Below are positions 1 through 13,017 of a DNA stretch of 64,000 nucleotides, piece after piece; within the stretch, counting starts at the first letter, position 1, and every line of letters starts with the position of its first letter. Origin of the DNA: Nipponacmea schrenckii. Taxonomy: Eukaryota > Mollusca > Gastropoda > Lottiidae. Location of the stretch: positions 39,715,084-39,779,083 of the forward strand of contig CM060200.1 of NCBI GenBank assembly GCA_030562195.1, written 5' to 3'. The notes beneath the pieces were generated by a model, which had not been told where the DNA came from, made no database searches, and saw only the letters and a list, made by a program, of their open reading frames with translations. Made by a program: the position numbers and the translations under genes.

Positions 1-142
1 ACGCTTTGAGATATCTTCAGGGACGATCTTTCTGTGAAAATACCCCATAACACACATTGACATTCAGAAAGTTGAACCGCATATATAGAGTCCTTAGTAT
101 TATGTATATATTCATAATTGTTTTTGTGTTAGTCGTGTATTC

Positions 143-262
143 GTTATGGTGATGTTTGTAATAAATCATTAATGTACAATATGTTATGGTGATGTTTGTA
201 ATAAATCATTAATGTACAATATGTTATGGTGATGTTTGTAATAAATCATTAATGTACAATGT
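143..262. repeat. 40-bp direct tandem repeat, three copies
   Basis: Three consecutive copies of a 40-bp unit beginning GTTATGGTGATGTTTGTAAT start at 143, 183 and 223. A decayed fourth copy follows to about 290. The copies are almost identical, so the expansion looks recent. No coding potential is seen. Confidence 0.9.
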
Positions 263-349
263 CTTATAGTGAAGATGTAACAAATCATTTTATAATGAAA
301 GTTAAAAAGGAAGAACAAGGCCATCACATACATTTATAATGACAGCCAA

Positions 350-930
350 TTTGTCTGGGAGGTTGATAAGGGAGGTTGACAAGAGTTATCAGTAAATGAA
401 AGATTTTTCTGATTTTTTTTATTGAAGTTCATCCTTGGGTGATTAGGAACACTCACACCAAGTTACAAATCCATACAATTTTCTATTGGTCTGATTTTCA
501 ATAGGGTTCACCCTTGGATTATTACAAACGCTCACACCAAGTTTCATCAAAATAAAAAAACAAGCTCTCTGAAACACATAAGTGCAATAACTCATACAAA
601 ATATATTTTTGATTCAATTTGATCCTTGAGCGATGATTACAAACACACACAATCTATCCAGAAACCAGTTCTCTATCGTGTTTACAAGGAATTGAAGAAT
701 TATGGCAGACGCATTTTCACGAACAAGGGCAATAAGTCATATTTCATTTTGTATGATTTTCAATAGGGTTCATCCTTGGGTGATTACAAAGACACCAAGT
801 TTCGTCAACATCCATCAAGAAACCATTATTATTATGTCCACAACAAATGTGACAGGACAGACAGATAGACAGACATGGGCGATGAATCACATTGATGCGT
901 GGGCGTATAAAAACTTAATTTAGCAGATAA
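350..930 (-). repeat. Degenerate copy of dispersed 'GGGCGTATA' repeat
   Basis: Intergenic stretch at the 3' side of NSA2. Phrases such as CCTTGGGTGATTACAAA and ACACCAAGTTTC recur at about 433, 514, 627 and 773. The block ends in a run of GACAGACAG and GTGGGCGTATAAAAACTTA. The same terminal signature occurs at 24600-24670, 27170-27225 and, on the opposite strand, at 61610-61690 in front of the 161-bp satellite. It is therefore read as a decayed member of that family. No gene is seen in it. Confidence 0.6.
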
Positions 931-1104
931 CAAATTTTAATATCTACTTCTGTAGGTCACTTGATTGACTCAATGATTCTGGTATTTGTCACTTGGTAGT
1001 AGTTACAATGATAACCACAATTCTTCTTCATCTTCATTGCAGAGACATATTTCTTTTTCATTTTTTTCAAGGTTTTTGCTATTTTTTTTAGTTTTTGAAA
1101 GTTA

Positions 1105-1110
1105 TTTATT
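1105..1110 (-). terminator. Poly(A) signal candidate for NSA2
   Basis: AATAAA on the minus strand lies 14 nt beyond the NSA2 stop codon. It is close to the stop but is the nearest canonical hexamer. No cleavage-site data are available. Confidence 0.4.
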
Positions 1111-1123
1111 TTAGTGAGGAGAT

Positions 1124-4100
1124 TTACACCAACAATACAGCATTGATACAGCCATCGTTTTCTGGATTATTTGTCACTTGGGCATATTTTCCTGCAAAAG
1201 ACATGGATATTGATACCATTAAATAGGTCATCATTCAATCTAACAAACAAGTGTTACTTTATTGATCTAATCTAAATTATACTTAAACACGCCTTGTGCA
1301 CTACCTCTTTTAACCTCAACTTGCGCTTGTCTTTGCATATTTTAAGACAGAGTTTTTTCATCTACATGTTTGGATGCAGAACACAGCATATCAAGTTCTT
1401 TTCCTTCATATATAATTCTCTTATTTATGGGGAGATGCATGCATATTATCAGTATATAGAATTCTACGGAAAGCCTAAATATAATATTATGATTTATGTT
1501 ACTTAAAAGAAAACACGGATCACTGAAATGCCTTAGAGAAAGAAGTGAGAGTGAGTTACAACAGGTTTCAGGTTCTCCTATCTCTTTTTTTTTGTAAACA
1601 ATATTTTATACATAAGAAAAGGATTGGAGAACAGTCTTATGCCTATAAAACCCCCTCTCCTATCTCTCTGTTATCAAATTACAAATTTGTAATCAAGGAC
1701 GAACTATTAATATAAGAATATAAATATTAAACCTACCCCAGATAACTTTACCACCTTGTGTTACTAGACCTAACTCACTAATATTAACCTATAGAAAGAA
1801 AAAACAAGAGTCAATTTATTTATCATTATACATAAACAAAAATTAATTTATAATAACATTATATTTCTTACACCCTTCTTTCTTTTGGATATAATAATAA
1901 TAAAATATTAATAATATAATAAAACAGTTTCAAAGATTTTTGACCAATTTGTAAATATTTTCACCCTTATCTTCATTGGGAACAAAATACACAAATTATG
2001 ACTTATTGTTATGTAAAATGGGTCTAGTATTCATCGTTGTGAGAAAAATATGAATTTAAAAGCTGCATAGATTAGTAAAAGCTCTTATTACCTATAAAAC
2101 AGACTACTGACCTCAATAATGGTACCTTTAGTTATAACACCTAACGATGTAAACATGGTTGAACTAGGATTCTTCTTGACACCAATTATCGGTAAACAGA
2201 ATGTGGCTTTTAATTCAGGGTGAGTTACATGAGCCTTTTTGAATCTCAAACCCTGTAAGCAATACAGTTTATTATTTATAAAAAAACAAACAAGCTTTTC
2301 TTTGTATGACATGTAGAAGCAGGATTCATTCAAAAACACGGTAATCGATATACTTCTATATGATAAACCTAGAAGTAGTATATCCCTATATGTTGTGTTT
2401 TTTAAAACAAGCTTTTTTTTTACATAGAAAATCAACATCAAAACCGATAACAAGCTATCCTTGCCAAAAATCTTTCTTACATAATCCATATCTTATAGTC
2501 TTGGTACATCTGAAATAATGGGAGATGAATTAGTGTTCTGTTTAACCTTTTTCCATCACCAAAAAAAACACAAATTTTAACTCATTTTTTAGAAAACAAA
2601 GAAAGACAATTCCCAATCCACTTAACCCGATGTTATTTTGGATTTCTCAGATGATATTAGAAGGATACAATAGATAAATTAAACTAAGGAAGTTTAGTGG
2701 CCTGAATACCTTGATATAATAAATCAAGATGGACACTGGGTGAGGTCAACTCTTATGTTAGAGTTCATACCATAACATAACACGAAATTTGAAAACATTC
2801 TTCATGTTAATATACAGTGTACTCTGAGTAATCCGACACACTCACTAATCCAACATTATTTTGCATTCCTGATATATGTTGGATTACTCAGAGTACACTG
2901 TATTATAACACCAAATTAACCCTGTAACACTAACACGGAACACACACACGAGATTTGACCTCCCCCAATGTAAAGGGCTGAAAATATACCCATCTGTCTC
3001 AATTCTTCCCAAAAAATTATAAATATTTACCATGGGCCTGATGAATCTTTCAAACTTCGGAGGTTTTCGGGTAAAATTTTCACCAACATAAGTAACTTTG
3101 GTTACCATTCTTTTCCATCCCTTTCCTGAAGAAAATCAATTGTAACATATACTTCATCCTTCAATATCAAGGGAGATAATTAAATAAGTTAAAGCAGAAT
3201 AAAGATGAAGAATTGGACTTTACTTACGTCTAGTTTTTCCTGTTCTAACAACTTTAAAAACGTCTGCTTCACTCATTCCTTTAACTTTAGGTAGAGGCAC
3301 ATCCCATTTACCCTAAATTATACAACTAAGAGCATAAATATCTTACTTAGAAGAAACGCATCATGTTGAGACAGAAAAGTATACAAAACCTTTACATATT
3401 AATAACAATATCTATATGAGGAAGTAAAATCTTGATTAGAAGATCGATAAAACATATATTCATACAAATAGTGCCTTAAAGAATATTACATAGCACTGTA
3501 TGCAAGAGCATAGTAAATGAGTGAATAAATCCAAACATAAAACACACTTATGCATGTAAAAAGAAGCACTATTTTAAGAAAGAAAGTAGCATATCTAATC
3601 ATCTACAAACTTACAGCTTTTTCTTTACGTTTCTGTTTGATCATATTAGACAAAACTTTAGCCCTAGATTGTCCCTCTCTGTCTAATAAATAGGCTGGTA
3701 CAGCTCCTTCTGGTACATTATCATCTGATTTCTTTTTAGTCTGTCTCTCTTCATGCATTTTCAACCTATATAACACATGTTCATGAATATATCAAAATCG
3801 CAATAATCCATTAGAATTCAGGGGCCACATTCTCAAAAATTGTAACTGAAGATGACGATGACTTAGGGTTTCAGTCATCACTAAAATTGATTTTAAATGT
3901 AGTTTTATTTATCAATGAGATTAGAGTTAAAATCTGAAATTTATGTAAATCAAGTTTCTCAGAATAAGGGATTCTCTCTGATCATCTCCGATTTAAATTG
4001 AAATATGTTAATATTTCTACATATATCTTACAATATTCATAATAATCTTGACAATTATCACATTCCTCCTTGTGTTAATGCTTATCGCTTATTCACAGAC

Positions 4101-6163
4101 TTACAGAATGTTTCAGGCATTAAGGTTTCATGTTTCTATATGTATTGTACCATACATTGTTTTTTATCAGTAACACTTACGTTTTCTTCATCTGTACTTT
4201 CTCTGAATGTCTCTTCTTATTGTGTAATTTAGCTCTAAAAGAAGAAGAAAAAAAAGAAGAATAATATCATTTCTAATTGTAAGCATTTATATAAAATTTC
4301 AAATGAAATAATTTGTCTATATTTTTTTGTTAATATTTCATTTGGCAATGGACATCAACTTACTTAATTCCTCTTAATTTCCTGGCCTTTTCTGCCATTT
4401 TATGGCCCATACGGCCTTCCTTTTTTCGTCTGTAAGAGAAAAAAAAATGATAAGTTGGAATACAGTTATACAGCAAAGACAATAAATTAGCAAAATACAA
4501 TTAAAACAAACTTAGTTAGTCATTAAACAAAATCCATGTTTTAATTTTTTCTCACTTGTTATTGTTGTGTAAATGAACTGATTATACTATATAATACATA
4601 TCAAAAAACATAAAATTAAATTACTTTCTCTCATGATAATCAAGTCTGTATCCATGTCTCTTCCGATGAAGTTCTATATGTTCGTTTTGTGGCTGAAATA
4701 AATTTTAAAAAGTTAACATCATTATCTTTATTGGAATGTTGGAACACAACCGATGAACTGAGAGGTATCATAATAAATTTATTATATTGCTTACTCATAT
4801 AATATAGTAGTTTCCCCTCCTCTATCACAATAAAACACAAATGTAAAGTAGCCCTTCATTGACTATTTACTCTCTCTTTTGAATTTTCTCAGGAGGGAAG
4901 AACTCTTATTTGTACTTTTCTATGATTATGACTCTAATGATGATCGACTACATGTATATATATTAACTCGTTCTTATTTTGTAAAAAATGGATTGTCACA
5001 TTATCAAACTTCTGTTTTATCACAGGAATTGGAGGAGCCATCAATAGAGTCGTATCACTCACTCACATAGTATATATAAAGACAAGGAACGAAACGACCA
5101 AATCAAAACACGGCACCCCGCCTCAACAAAACATCCCCAAAATGACACTTCCACTTATTTTTTTCGCTTGAAACTTCACACGCACATCACTAAATGGTTC
5201 ACCTTTCATTTCCAGCCAAATTTTAGGTCCTTAATTGAAGGGATGGAGCGCAATCCCCTTTTTTTCACAGTTATTTTCATTTGAAATTAGTTTAACAGCC
5301 TCAGCGTCTGTGACGTCACATTTAGCTCCGCACCAAATTTGTGGTAAGGGAAGTAATTATGTGATTCAGACAACAACTGTTCATAGTAATTTACGATCCT
5401 TTCTGTCAATTACATCACAAAATGATATTTTCGGGCTGATTATTGAAATAATGATACTTTTCATTCCCTGCATAACAATTCACATAAATATTTTGATCAA
5501 AAGGTAACAATTAACTTTTTATACAACAATTTCACAATTTAACAGTGGTCTAGATGAAAAATTACTTCCCTTTGCCATTCAGATTGTCGGTTAAAAATGA
5601 ACACTAAATCAAGCAAATAAAAATTTATTACTCTCTCAAATAGATTGGATTAATTATTTTATAAATTTAAACCAATTTCTATCGGTGAAAAGTAAATATT
5701 AACAATTTTTTATTGACTTCTCTAATTTGGTGCGGAGCTAAATGTGACGTCACAGACGCTGAGGCTGTTAAACTAATTTCTAATGAAAATATCTGTGGAA
5801 GAAAGGGGATTGCGCTCCATCCCTTCAATTAAGGACCTAAAATTTGGTTGGAAATGAAAGGTGAACCATTTAGTGATGTGCGTGTGAAGTTTCAAGCGAA
5901 AAAAATAAGTGGAAGTGTCATTTTGGGGATGTTTTGGTGAGGCGGGGTGCCGTGTTTTGATTTGGTCGTTTCGTTCCTTGTCTTTATATATACTATGTGA
6001 GTGAGTGATACGACTCTATTGATGGCTCCTCCAATTCCTGTGGTTGTAGGCCTAAATGTAAAGAAGAATAATGATAAATAATGTCATTGTGAGCATTCTT
6101 GATAGTTTCAATTTGGCGATCAGCGTTTCAAGTTACTCGTGGAATAAAGTGTAAGGTTACCAT
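1124..6163 (-). CDS. NSA2: NSA2 ribosome biogenesis protein (pre-60S factor)
   Basis: Nucleolar protein of the S8e-like NSA2 family needed for 27S pre-rRNA processing and 60S assembly. Coding exons in transcript order: 6161-6163 (ATG only, provisional), 4625-4692, 4364-4429, 4181-4234, 3615-3765, 3228-3312, 3031-3125, 2112-2252, 1737-1788, 1124-1191. They sum to 783 nt, or 260 aa, which is the length of human NSA2. Diagnostic strings include [68 protein letters not shown] and the terminus [15 protein letters not shown]. All junctions carry GT/AG and keep frame. Exon 2 begins at the Pro codon after the initiator, so the ATG must lie in a separate upstream exon. ATG|GTAACC at 6163-6161 is the best candidate, and it places the 5021-6042 inverted repeat in intron 1. 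The gene identity is firm; the first exon is less so. Confidence 0.93.
2736..2970. mobile_element. MITE-like foldback element, family I (NSA2 intron)
   Basis: Ends GGGTGAGGTCAA and, inverted, GGGGGAGGTCAAATCTCG. Inside is a perfect 22-bp inverted repeat (2812-2833 with 2881-2902) beginning TACAGTGTACTCTGAGTAAT. A homologous element occupies 19058-19290 and a disrupted one 45350-45835. It has no coding capacity, so it is read as a non-autonomous DNA element. It sits in an NSA2 intron. Confidence 0.75.
3821..3975. mobile_element. Short TIR element, family II (NSA2 intron)
   Basis: Begins GGGGCCACATTCTCAAAAAT and ends with the near inverse, TTTCTCAGAATAAGGG. It is about 150 bp and resembles the element at 13018-13176. 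The reverse complement shares the GGGGCC...ATTCT terminus. It has no coding content and is probably a MITE. Confidence 0.55.
5021..5339. repeat. Inverted repeat, left arm (319 bp)
   Basis: This arm pairs, with only a few mismatches, with 5724-6042 in inverse orientation. The outer end is CACAGGAATTGGAGGAGCC and the inner end is TTAGCTCCGCACCAAATT. It contains a palindromic cAMP-response-like TGACGTCA (5311-5318) and, read on the minus strand, a TATATATA box upstream of ATGGCTCCTCC. No flanking target-site duplication was found. Confidence 0.92.
5340..5723. other. Spacer of the NSA2/FBXW5 inverted repeat
   Basis: AT-rich 384-bp loop between the two arms. No gene, splice site or further repeat is recognised in it. 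Confidence 0.6.
5724..6042. repeat. Inverted repeat, right arm (319 bp)
   Basis: Inverse copy of 5021-5339, carrying the same TGACGTCA (5745-5752), TATATATA and ATGGCTCCTCC in plus orientation. The short reading frame from that ATG ends after about 19 codons. If transcribed across, the two arms would fold into a hairpin of about 1 kb. Confidence 0.92.
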
Positions 6164-6262
6164 CTTTGTGGATTATCTATAAAGGTGATTTTAAGTGACC
6201 AAATTGAAATGTTGACTTCTGTCAACACGTTGGAAAATAAAAAGGAAGCAGGTTGTTTATTT

Positions 6263-6290
6263 ACTTCCGGTTTTAAAATGCCGCCAGGTG
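6263..6290. promoter_or_regulatory. Putative shared NSA2/FBXW5 promoter: ETS and YY1-like sites
   Basis: ACTTCCGG (6263-6270) matches an ETS-family site. It is followed by AAAATGCCGCCAG (6276-6288) and GT, which resembles a YY1-type start region and could be the donor of a non-coding first FBXW5 exon. FBXW5 coding exon 1 is preceded by a good acceptor (TTTGACAG at 7094-7101), so an upstream untranslated exon is expected here. Inference from motifs only. Confidence 0.45.
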
Positions 6291-7125
6291 TCTCTTAGAT
6301 AAAACTTTCAACGATTTTCGTTTATTTATAGAACCAATTTAGAATTAAAGTATAGATATTTTCCTCCTTATTTGAAAGAAAATACGCTAGAAAACAAGCA
6401 TAATAAATAAACAGAAGTAACGTAACTAAGCAAGAACGAGACGAAATTGTTTATTTTATATGTGTCTGGATAATCGGTAGGTAAATATATTATATTACAC
6501 GGATTATATTTTACTCTTAGACATACATACAAATTGATCGGTAGCCAATCCGCTATATTATGTAAATTTAGTTACTTTTTATGTACATAAACATCCGATA
6601 CATTTCATTCAGGTATGGCTTTATTTATTAATTTATTGTATTTTCTATTTCGTGATATACATGCGTGGAAAGTAATAAATAGTAGAGAAAGATTTTCGCT
6701 TCTTCTGAAAGTTTCTTCTTGTTAGCCTAATTTATAATAACTATATAATTAGTCCGAAACATCTGCTTCTACTAAAGCTTCTGATATTTGTTTTGACAGT
6801 AGGGTCAGAAAAACTTAGGCCTGTATAATTTGGATTTTCAGCACCTTAGGTGCAGGATTTTTAACATCAAATTATTTTCATCAAAGTTTTTTTTAAAAAA
6901 AATTAAAGCCATCAAGGTCTCAGAGTTACTTCGGGTGATAGGCCCTACTAGCAAACAAAATAAGTCCTAGATCAGTAGGCCCCTAGATGTAATTTTGTGT
7001 TTTAATACTGACATATACGGTAATGGTAATAATTCCAAAATTTCTCTGTTCATATGGGAAAAACCTTAAAAGATTTTCAAATCCTTTAATTTTATTTGAC
7101 AGGTTGTAGAAGCAGACGCTAAATT

Positions 7126-10100
7126 ATGTGTGAAACTATTTTAGAACATTTTCCAGACTCAATATTACTTCATATGTTCTCATTTTTAAATGGACCAGAC
7201 TTGTGCAGCTCGGCCCAAGTTTGTAGGCGTTGGAGAGACGTAGCATATGATGATAGTTTATATAGAAACCTTTTAAAAAGTTTATATAAAATAGATGTTA
7301 AAAATGGTTTAGCTAAAGATAAAGAGAGTTGGAGAAGTGAATATAAGAGACTGTTTTATTATTGTCCGACTGTTTGGAGTGAAGAATTATTAGAACATAC
7401 TGATGAAGTTTTACATGTTAGTTTCTCACACAATGGTCTGTATTTTTCAACCACTTCTAAAGATTGTTCTGTTAAGGTAGGATATTTTACTTCTTTTCTT
7501 AAGCTTATTGTAGCCTGTTTCATTTTACTCTCTTCTTAGGTGTAAAAAGGGCCTGTCCTTGGGTATTTCAGGCTGCGTGTTTCATCCATTTTCAAAAACA
7601 TGTCTGTAGGGTCAGTGCTTAAGTTTTCTCTAGTTGAATTCATTGAGCTTTGGGCAAATGTCAATAGTGATACCATCTTCGGAACCATACAGAAGGCTTG
7701 GGGATGTCCTTTTGACTAATCTCCCACAATATTTTTCTGTAAAGGAGGTCCAGTCATCTATTAGTTACACAAATAAAGAAGGCATATGTGTCTCGGTGCT
7801 TAAGCTTTCATTAGCTAAAATCAATAAGATGCTGGCATTCTTGGGAATTTCTTGATGACTAATCTCCAACATGCAGCACTTTCTGACTTTTTGTTCATTT
7901 TGTCATCTCTGACTTAGACACATTAAATTTTCACACTAAAACTTTGAAATAAATATTTTTGTGAATTTCAGGTGTGGGAAGTTGGTTATCCTACCAAATT
8001 AAAATATGATTATCAGTTTGGAAAGGATTTTTTATGGGATTTTACCCAGTTTTCCTGTTTTAATGATGATGATACGAAGCTATTGGTATCCAGTGTTAGA
8101 AGTAGTGTTGTTGATAGGAGAGGATACGTGGCCATATTGTCACTAGAAAAAAGTATGTCAGCTTGTTGAAAAGAGTTTCTGCTACTCTCGTTTTGAGGTT
8201 CTATTGCCCTAATCGGTTGGTATTTACATTACGAAATTTGCTTTGTCATGCAAATGTCTGCTGTGTGTTCCGATCTTGATCAGCGTGTTAAAGTCCAATG
8301 ACCTAGAATAATTCATCTTTACTCATAATTCCAGCTGTAAATGGGTACAGATAATCCAGGAAAGTTTAATGCCAAGAGGTTTTGCTAAGGACCAGCTGGT
8401 AGAAAGGATCCTTTACTGTGAACCTACCTTGTTCTTTCTTTCTTTATAACTCCAAAGATTTCAGTGTGAAGTGTCAGTGCTTCAAGAGGATTCTGGAAAA
8501 GAGATGCAAACTTAACAAACCCAAGTTTCAGAGTGACATCAGGTGCTCCAAAAAGAGCATGCCCATCCACCAATAACAAGTTTTATTCCAAACTAAAGTG
8601 AAGCAAAAATTAAATGACTTCTTTAATATCATTTATTCTTTTATTTTCAGATTTTGAACTGTTGAAGATAGTCAATATGGACCCATCCCAGTTGTTTGGA
8701 GCCTGGTTAAATGCTGAAACATTTCTTGGTGGATCTTTACATATAAATCTAGAAAACCAAGATGCTTTAGTGACTGTCAATATTGAAGCATTTCCAGTAA
8801 GATATTAAGTACCATATATCCTTTTGATTTAGATGAATTACTAATGAAAGAAAACAGATTATTCCACTTGCCTAAGGAACTAAATAACAACTCTCCTTAA
8901 ACCAAACTATTATTAAACTACATTCTAGAACTGTTAACAACTCCTGTGAATCCATGAAGACTGCATAAATAGCTGGGGTCTAAATCAACCCCATGCGGAG
9001 ATGCACTCTGAAAACATCTATGATTATCAATATCAACTTTGATTGAATCCCATATATTATTTTACAACATCTATTGACCTAGTAAAAAGTTAAGTCTCCC
9101 TACTTATTTTGAAGAGTATATTATGTTAATATTGACAACTGACTCTCGCTGATTTCTAGTACTCAACCACAACTACCTACAGTCTTACTGCTATACTATT
9201 CGATTCAACAAGGGAGAGCACTGTATAAAGTTTCTTTTCTTTCTAGGTGAATAACAATGATAAATATGAACCGGTTGATGGAGATGTAAATGGTCAGGTG
9301 TTATTTACGTTTTGTAATGAGACAGCTAGTTTAATCAAATGTTTAATGGTGTTTAAAAATCAAACTGTACCATGTAGGATGTGTATGTTAAATTCTGAAT
9401 CACCGATAAACTTCCAGGCATCAGAGGAAGTTTCAAACTGCTACCTCGATGGCAGCGAAGATAACTTTGTTTGTAAATGCTCCTGTAGTAAGTTGTGTGG
9501 TGATTCAAAGAAAGACAACTCTATTTCATCTGCTGAAACCCATTCTTTTATTTCCAACTGTGATACTCGACTGTTATATGTGACTGGTAATTTTTCTGTT
9601 GCTTTACATCAGATAGGAATGAATATTATTCCCTCTGATTTGTCCCATTATTCTGAAGCTGGAGACTTAACTAGTGACGATATGGGACACATGGTGATGC
9701 ACCTGGGTAAAAACGAGGTTGAGATACAACCAAATCGTAAAACAGATTCTTGGGATCAGATGATAGATCTAAATGGTCATGTGACTGGACTATGTCTTTC
9801 AGATAACAAAAGGTATTATTTTAACTTTGATTATCATAAATAACATGGACATATAACACATTGTCTTAAAGCAGGAGCAGTAGGTTGGAAAAGTTAAGTA
9901 CATGGTTTAATGAAAAATATAACTATGAACCAAAATCTTAAAAAATGTGCCCTTTCCATATTTGAAAGATTACTAAAAGTATCTTGCAGTAAATATTTGA
10001 AAAAAAAAATTGCATACAGAACCTTTAAATTGTGTTTTCGAGCAAGGAATACACTGCATAAAATAATATATAGAATTTAGTGGCTCATGTCCAAAGATGC

Positions 10101-10971
10101 CAAAAGAACTTACCATTATGGACTCACATTATCATTGCATTGTGACATTGTTTGTAATGACAGTGAGTTAAGTTGTCTGTATGATTTTAGGTATTTATAT
10201 GTGAATTGTCGTCCCTGGGTTGGTAAGGTAGATAGAGAGGATCCCTGGAGTACACCATTACTGTCAGAGAATATCGAAGTGCGAGTGATTGATCTACATA
10301 CTCTAACTGATACTGGTATTCGTTACACTGGACATAAAGGGCTATCACCTTCTACCATGTGTTGTTTTGTTTTCTTACATACCAGTCACGATTATGTTGC
10401 AAGGTAAGCATTTGTTCTGTTGCTTTAAGAAGTACATGACCAGACCGAGTATTCTGGAATGTATCTAAACTCTAGGATATCGGCTAGGAATAGTGTTTTG
10501 AGTTAGAACTCGAGGACATCCTATGGCTATGATTGCTCTGATAATATGTCGCCTATTGTTTTGGTATGCATTGGTCAGAGATTCACCTTCCTCCCTAGGG
10601 TTGAGTAACTCAAGGCAGACATGACTGGAAATTCTAGCTCAATCAACAATCCTGAGAGTGAGAAATCATTGCAGAGATCCTATTATAAGTACAGGTCACA
10701 GGTGAATACTGAGCTTGAGACTTTGATCTTTCATATCCTTGATACAATATATTTTTGTTATTTTAGCGGAAGTGAAGATAGTCAAGCGTATTTATGGGAT
10801 AAACATTATAGATGTCTGTTATCAACTTTTCAACATGGAGAAGGGGTAGTCAATGCTGTTGCTTTTAACCCCCACGATCAGGAATATCTTGTTACCGTTA
10901 GTGATGACCATTCAATTCAAATATGGAGATCAAAACATAAAATGTCAAAGTTACCAAAGATTAAGGAATAA
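7126..10971 (+). CDS. FBXW5: F-box/WD-repeat protein 5
   Basis: Substrate receptor for SCF and CUL4-DDB1 ubiquitin ligases; known family targets include SASS6 and EPS8. Coding exons: 7126-7476, 7972-8152, 8651-8796, 9247-9812, 10191-10403, 10767-10971. They total 1662 nt, or 553 aa (human 566). The F-box occupies roughly residues 4-45 (FPDSILLHMFSFLNGPDL, VCRRWRDVA). The first WD unit begins at HTDEVLHVSFSHNGLYF. The middle is less conserved and Cys-rich (9361-9500). The C-terminal WD region includes RYLYVNCRPW, SGSEDSQAYLWDKHYRCLL and TVSDDHSIQIWRS. All introns are GT-AG with frame closed. The start is the first ATG after acceptor 7101 and heads the F-box. The gene diverges from NSA2. Confidence 0.95.
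8264..8425 (+). repeat. Dispersed SINE-like repeat (FBXW5 intron)
   Basis: Contains CCAGCTGTAAATGGGTACAG, GCCAAGAGG and GACCAGCTGGTAGAAAGGAT. The same ordered blocks occur inverted at 23610-23770 and partially at 51170-51260. The copies sit in introns of three unrelated genes, so this is a transposed repeat. The pol III head is not clearly visible. Confidence 0.65.
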
Positions 10972-12131
10972 TTCATGAAATGTATTAAAAGGACTTATTA
11001 TTAACCAGTTGATGGAGACTACTTTTATAATAATACCAACGTTTCAAATACTTCTATAATATTTCAATATTTTCTTGTCGATATCCATTCTTGTTGTTGA
11101 ATCATAAAATCCACAATAATGGATCCATCTGGAATAATTATAATTTCAAAATGAAAATCAAGAATTTGTTGATAATGTAGTTAACTGAAGGGAGTGTCAG
11201 GAACCAAGTCTTATTAATCCTCTGTGAGTAAGGTCTCTGTCACATGTAACAATTGGTTGTCTATGTGAAATAGTACAGTATTTAAACATATTAGATATAT
11301 GTAAGATATTAATAGACTGTGTGATAAGATTTATTTTACAATATGAACTGACTGTGATATAATCTAAGGGATATTATCATCTAGATATTGTAGCTCTGTA
11401 ATTTGATGATACAAATTGATGGACATGTATGTACTAAGTGGTATTCATTCCAATTTAAGATATTTATCATTTATTTTAGTGAAAGAATACGAAAATCTTT
11501 GGCCTACTCATCTAATGTTAACTAGAAATACCACAGATACTAACTGATTTCAGTGATTTCTAACTCAATTTTTTTAATTGGTGTTAGAATACTGGTTAGA
11601 TCAGTAAATTCAAGGTGAGATGCTGAATAGGGTTGTTCATCTTTTATTAAAACTGAATAAGATGATCCAAACCTCAGACTATTTTCTGATTATGACTCAG
11701 GTAGTTATGATAAATTTTATCAGAAATTCCATTGAAATTATTGATGATTATATCCCTTTGAAGTTATTGGTAATAATGATGCCATAATATATTTATTAAA
11801 TGATATAAATTGTTATTAGAAGTTTTCTTTTAGATAAACTGTGTTGAATTTACAAATGAAATTGATGTTTAATTTTTTTGCACCTAATTGGCGACAAAAC
11901 ACAACTCCAACTATCTTGGTGTTCATAACATTAACACATGACCTTAGTTTTATTGTTGTTGACATTTTCTTTTATCTCAGTTCTTTGGACTGCATCACAC
12001 TGTGATGATCACAGACCTATGACTAGTTTACAGGGTTAACAAAATTAAGGGTATTATCTTGACCTATGTTAGGATTGAATTCTTGTTAGTTACTAAGCAT
12101 CCAACTCACTAAGCCATCCAAGCACCTCGGG

Positions 12132-12286
12132 TAAATCAACATGTACATCGGTTAAATCAACATGTACATCGGATAAATCAACATGTACATTGGATAAATC
12201 AACATGTACATTGGATGAATCAACATGTGCATTGGATGAATCAACATGTACATTGGGTAAATCAACATGTACATTGGGTAAGTCAA
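12132..12286. repeat. 21-bp minisatellite, about 7 copies
   Basis: Unit TAAATCAACATGTACATTGG plus one base. Copies alternate ACATCGG/ACATTGG and TAAATC/TGAATC. The 21-bp length keeps a minus-strand frame open (repeating HVDLPNV-like heptads), but there is no gene context and the frame is an artefact of the period. Confidence 0.9.
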
Positions 12287-13017
12287 TAAGCAATGATAGG
12301 GAATCAACAGGGTAAAAAACAAGTTATTAATTTGTAATAATATATATCATTATGATGGTTGAATACATTATTATACCAGAAACTTAAATACTAAATAATT
12401 ATAAAGTTCATGACCTCTGAACATTAAAAGCCATTCTAATATTCCAATTTAAAGAACCATACCACTTAGTGGCAATTTAATTATAAGATTTAAATTAATC
12501 CACGTCATTTTTTATGTGGTTTTCATAATTGATAAACTGATGTAATATATAAGAAATTTCATTATTTTAGTAGATCAAATTCTGTTTTTAAGAACCATAA
12601 AATTAGATCTGGCATTTCTTCAATGACACCATTGATAAATTACAGATGGCTATTAAATTAATTCTGAGTGTATCAGCTGACTGTGAATCAGTTAATAACA
12701 TCTGTAGCACATATATGATAAAGAATAAGTAAGGTGGTGTTCGTTTGGTGATTTCTGCACAAGTTCATCTGTTCCCATTGTGGCATCAATTGAACGATAC
12801 AGAGGTGAATATTTTCTCATTCAAATTTTACTTCTATTCCTTTCTCTGCTATTTTGAATTCTGTCTTCACCTTCTATTTTAGTGGCACACAAACATCCTG
12901 TTAATTCCATGAATCCCAAATGTCAAGATCTCAATCTCATCCATCAAGCAGATTTCAGACCTCTTGTCAGAGAAACATAATAACTTAAAGAAAAAAATAT
13001 ACAGGGCTGAGACTATA

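Noticed and set aside
6022..6081. Short frame [15 protein letters not shown] from the right inverted-repeat arm
   Set aside because: About 19 codons, diverges from the left-arm version immediately outside the repeat, no conserved protein.
12093..12293. 66-codon frame with HVDLPNV repeats
   Set aside because: Product of the 21-bp minisatellite; no flanking gene signals.
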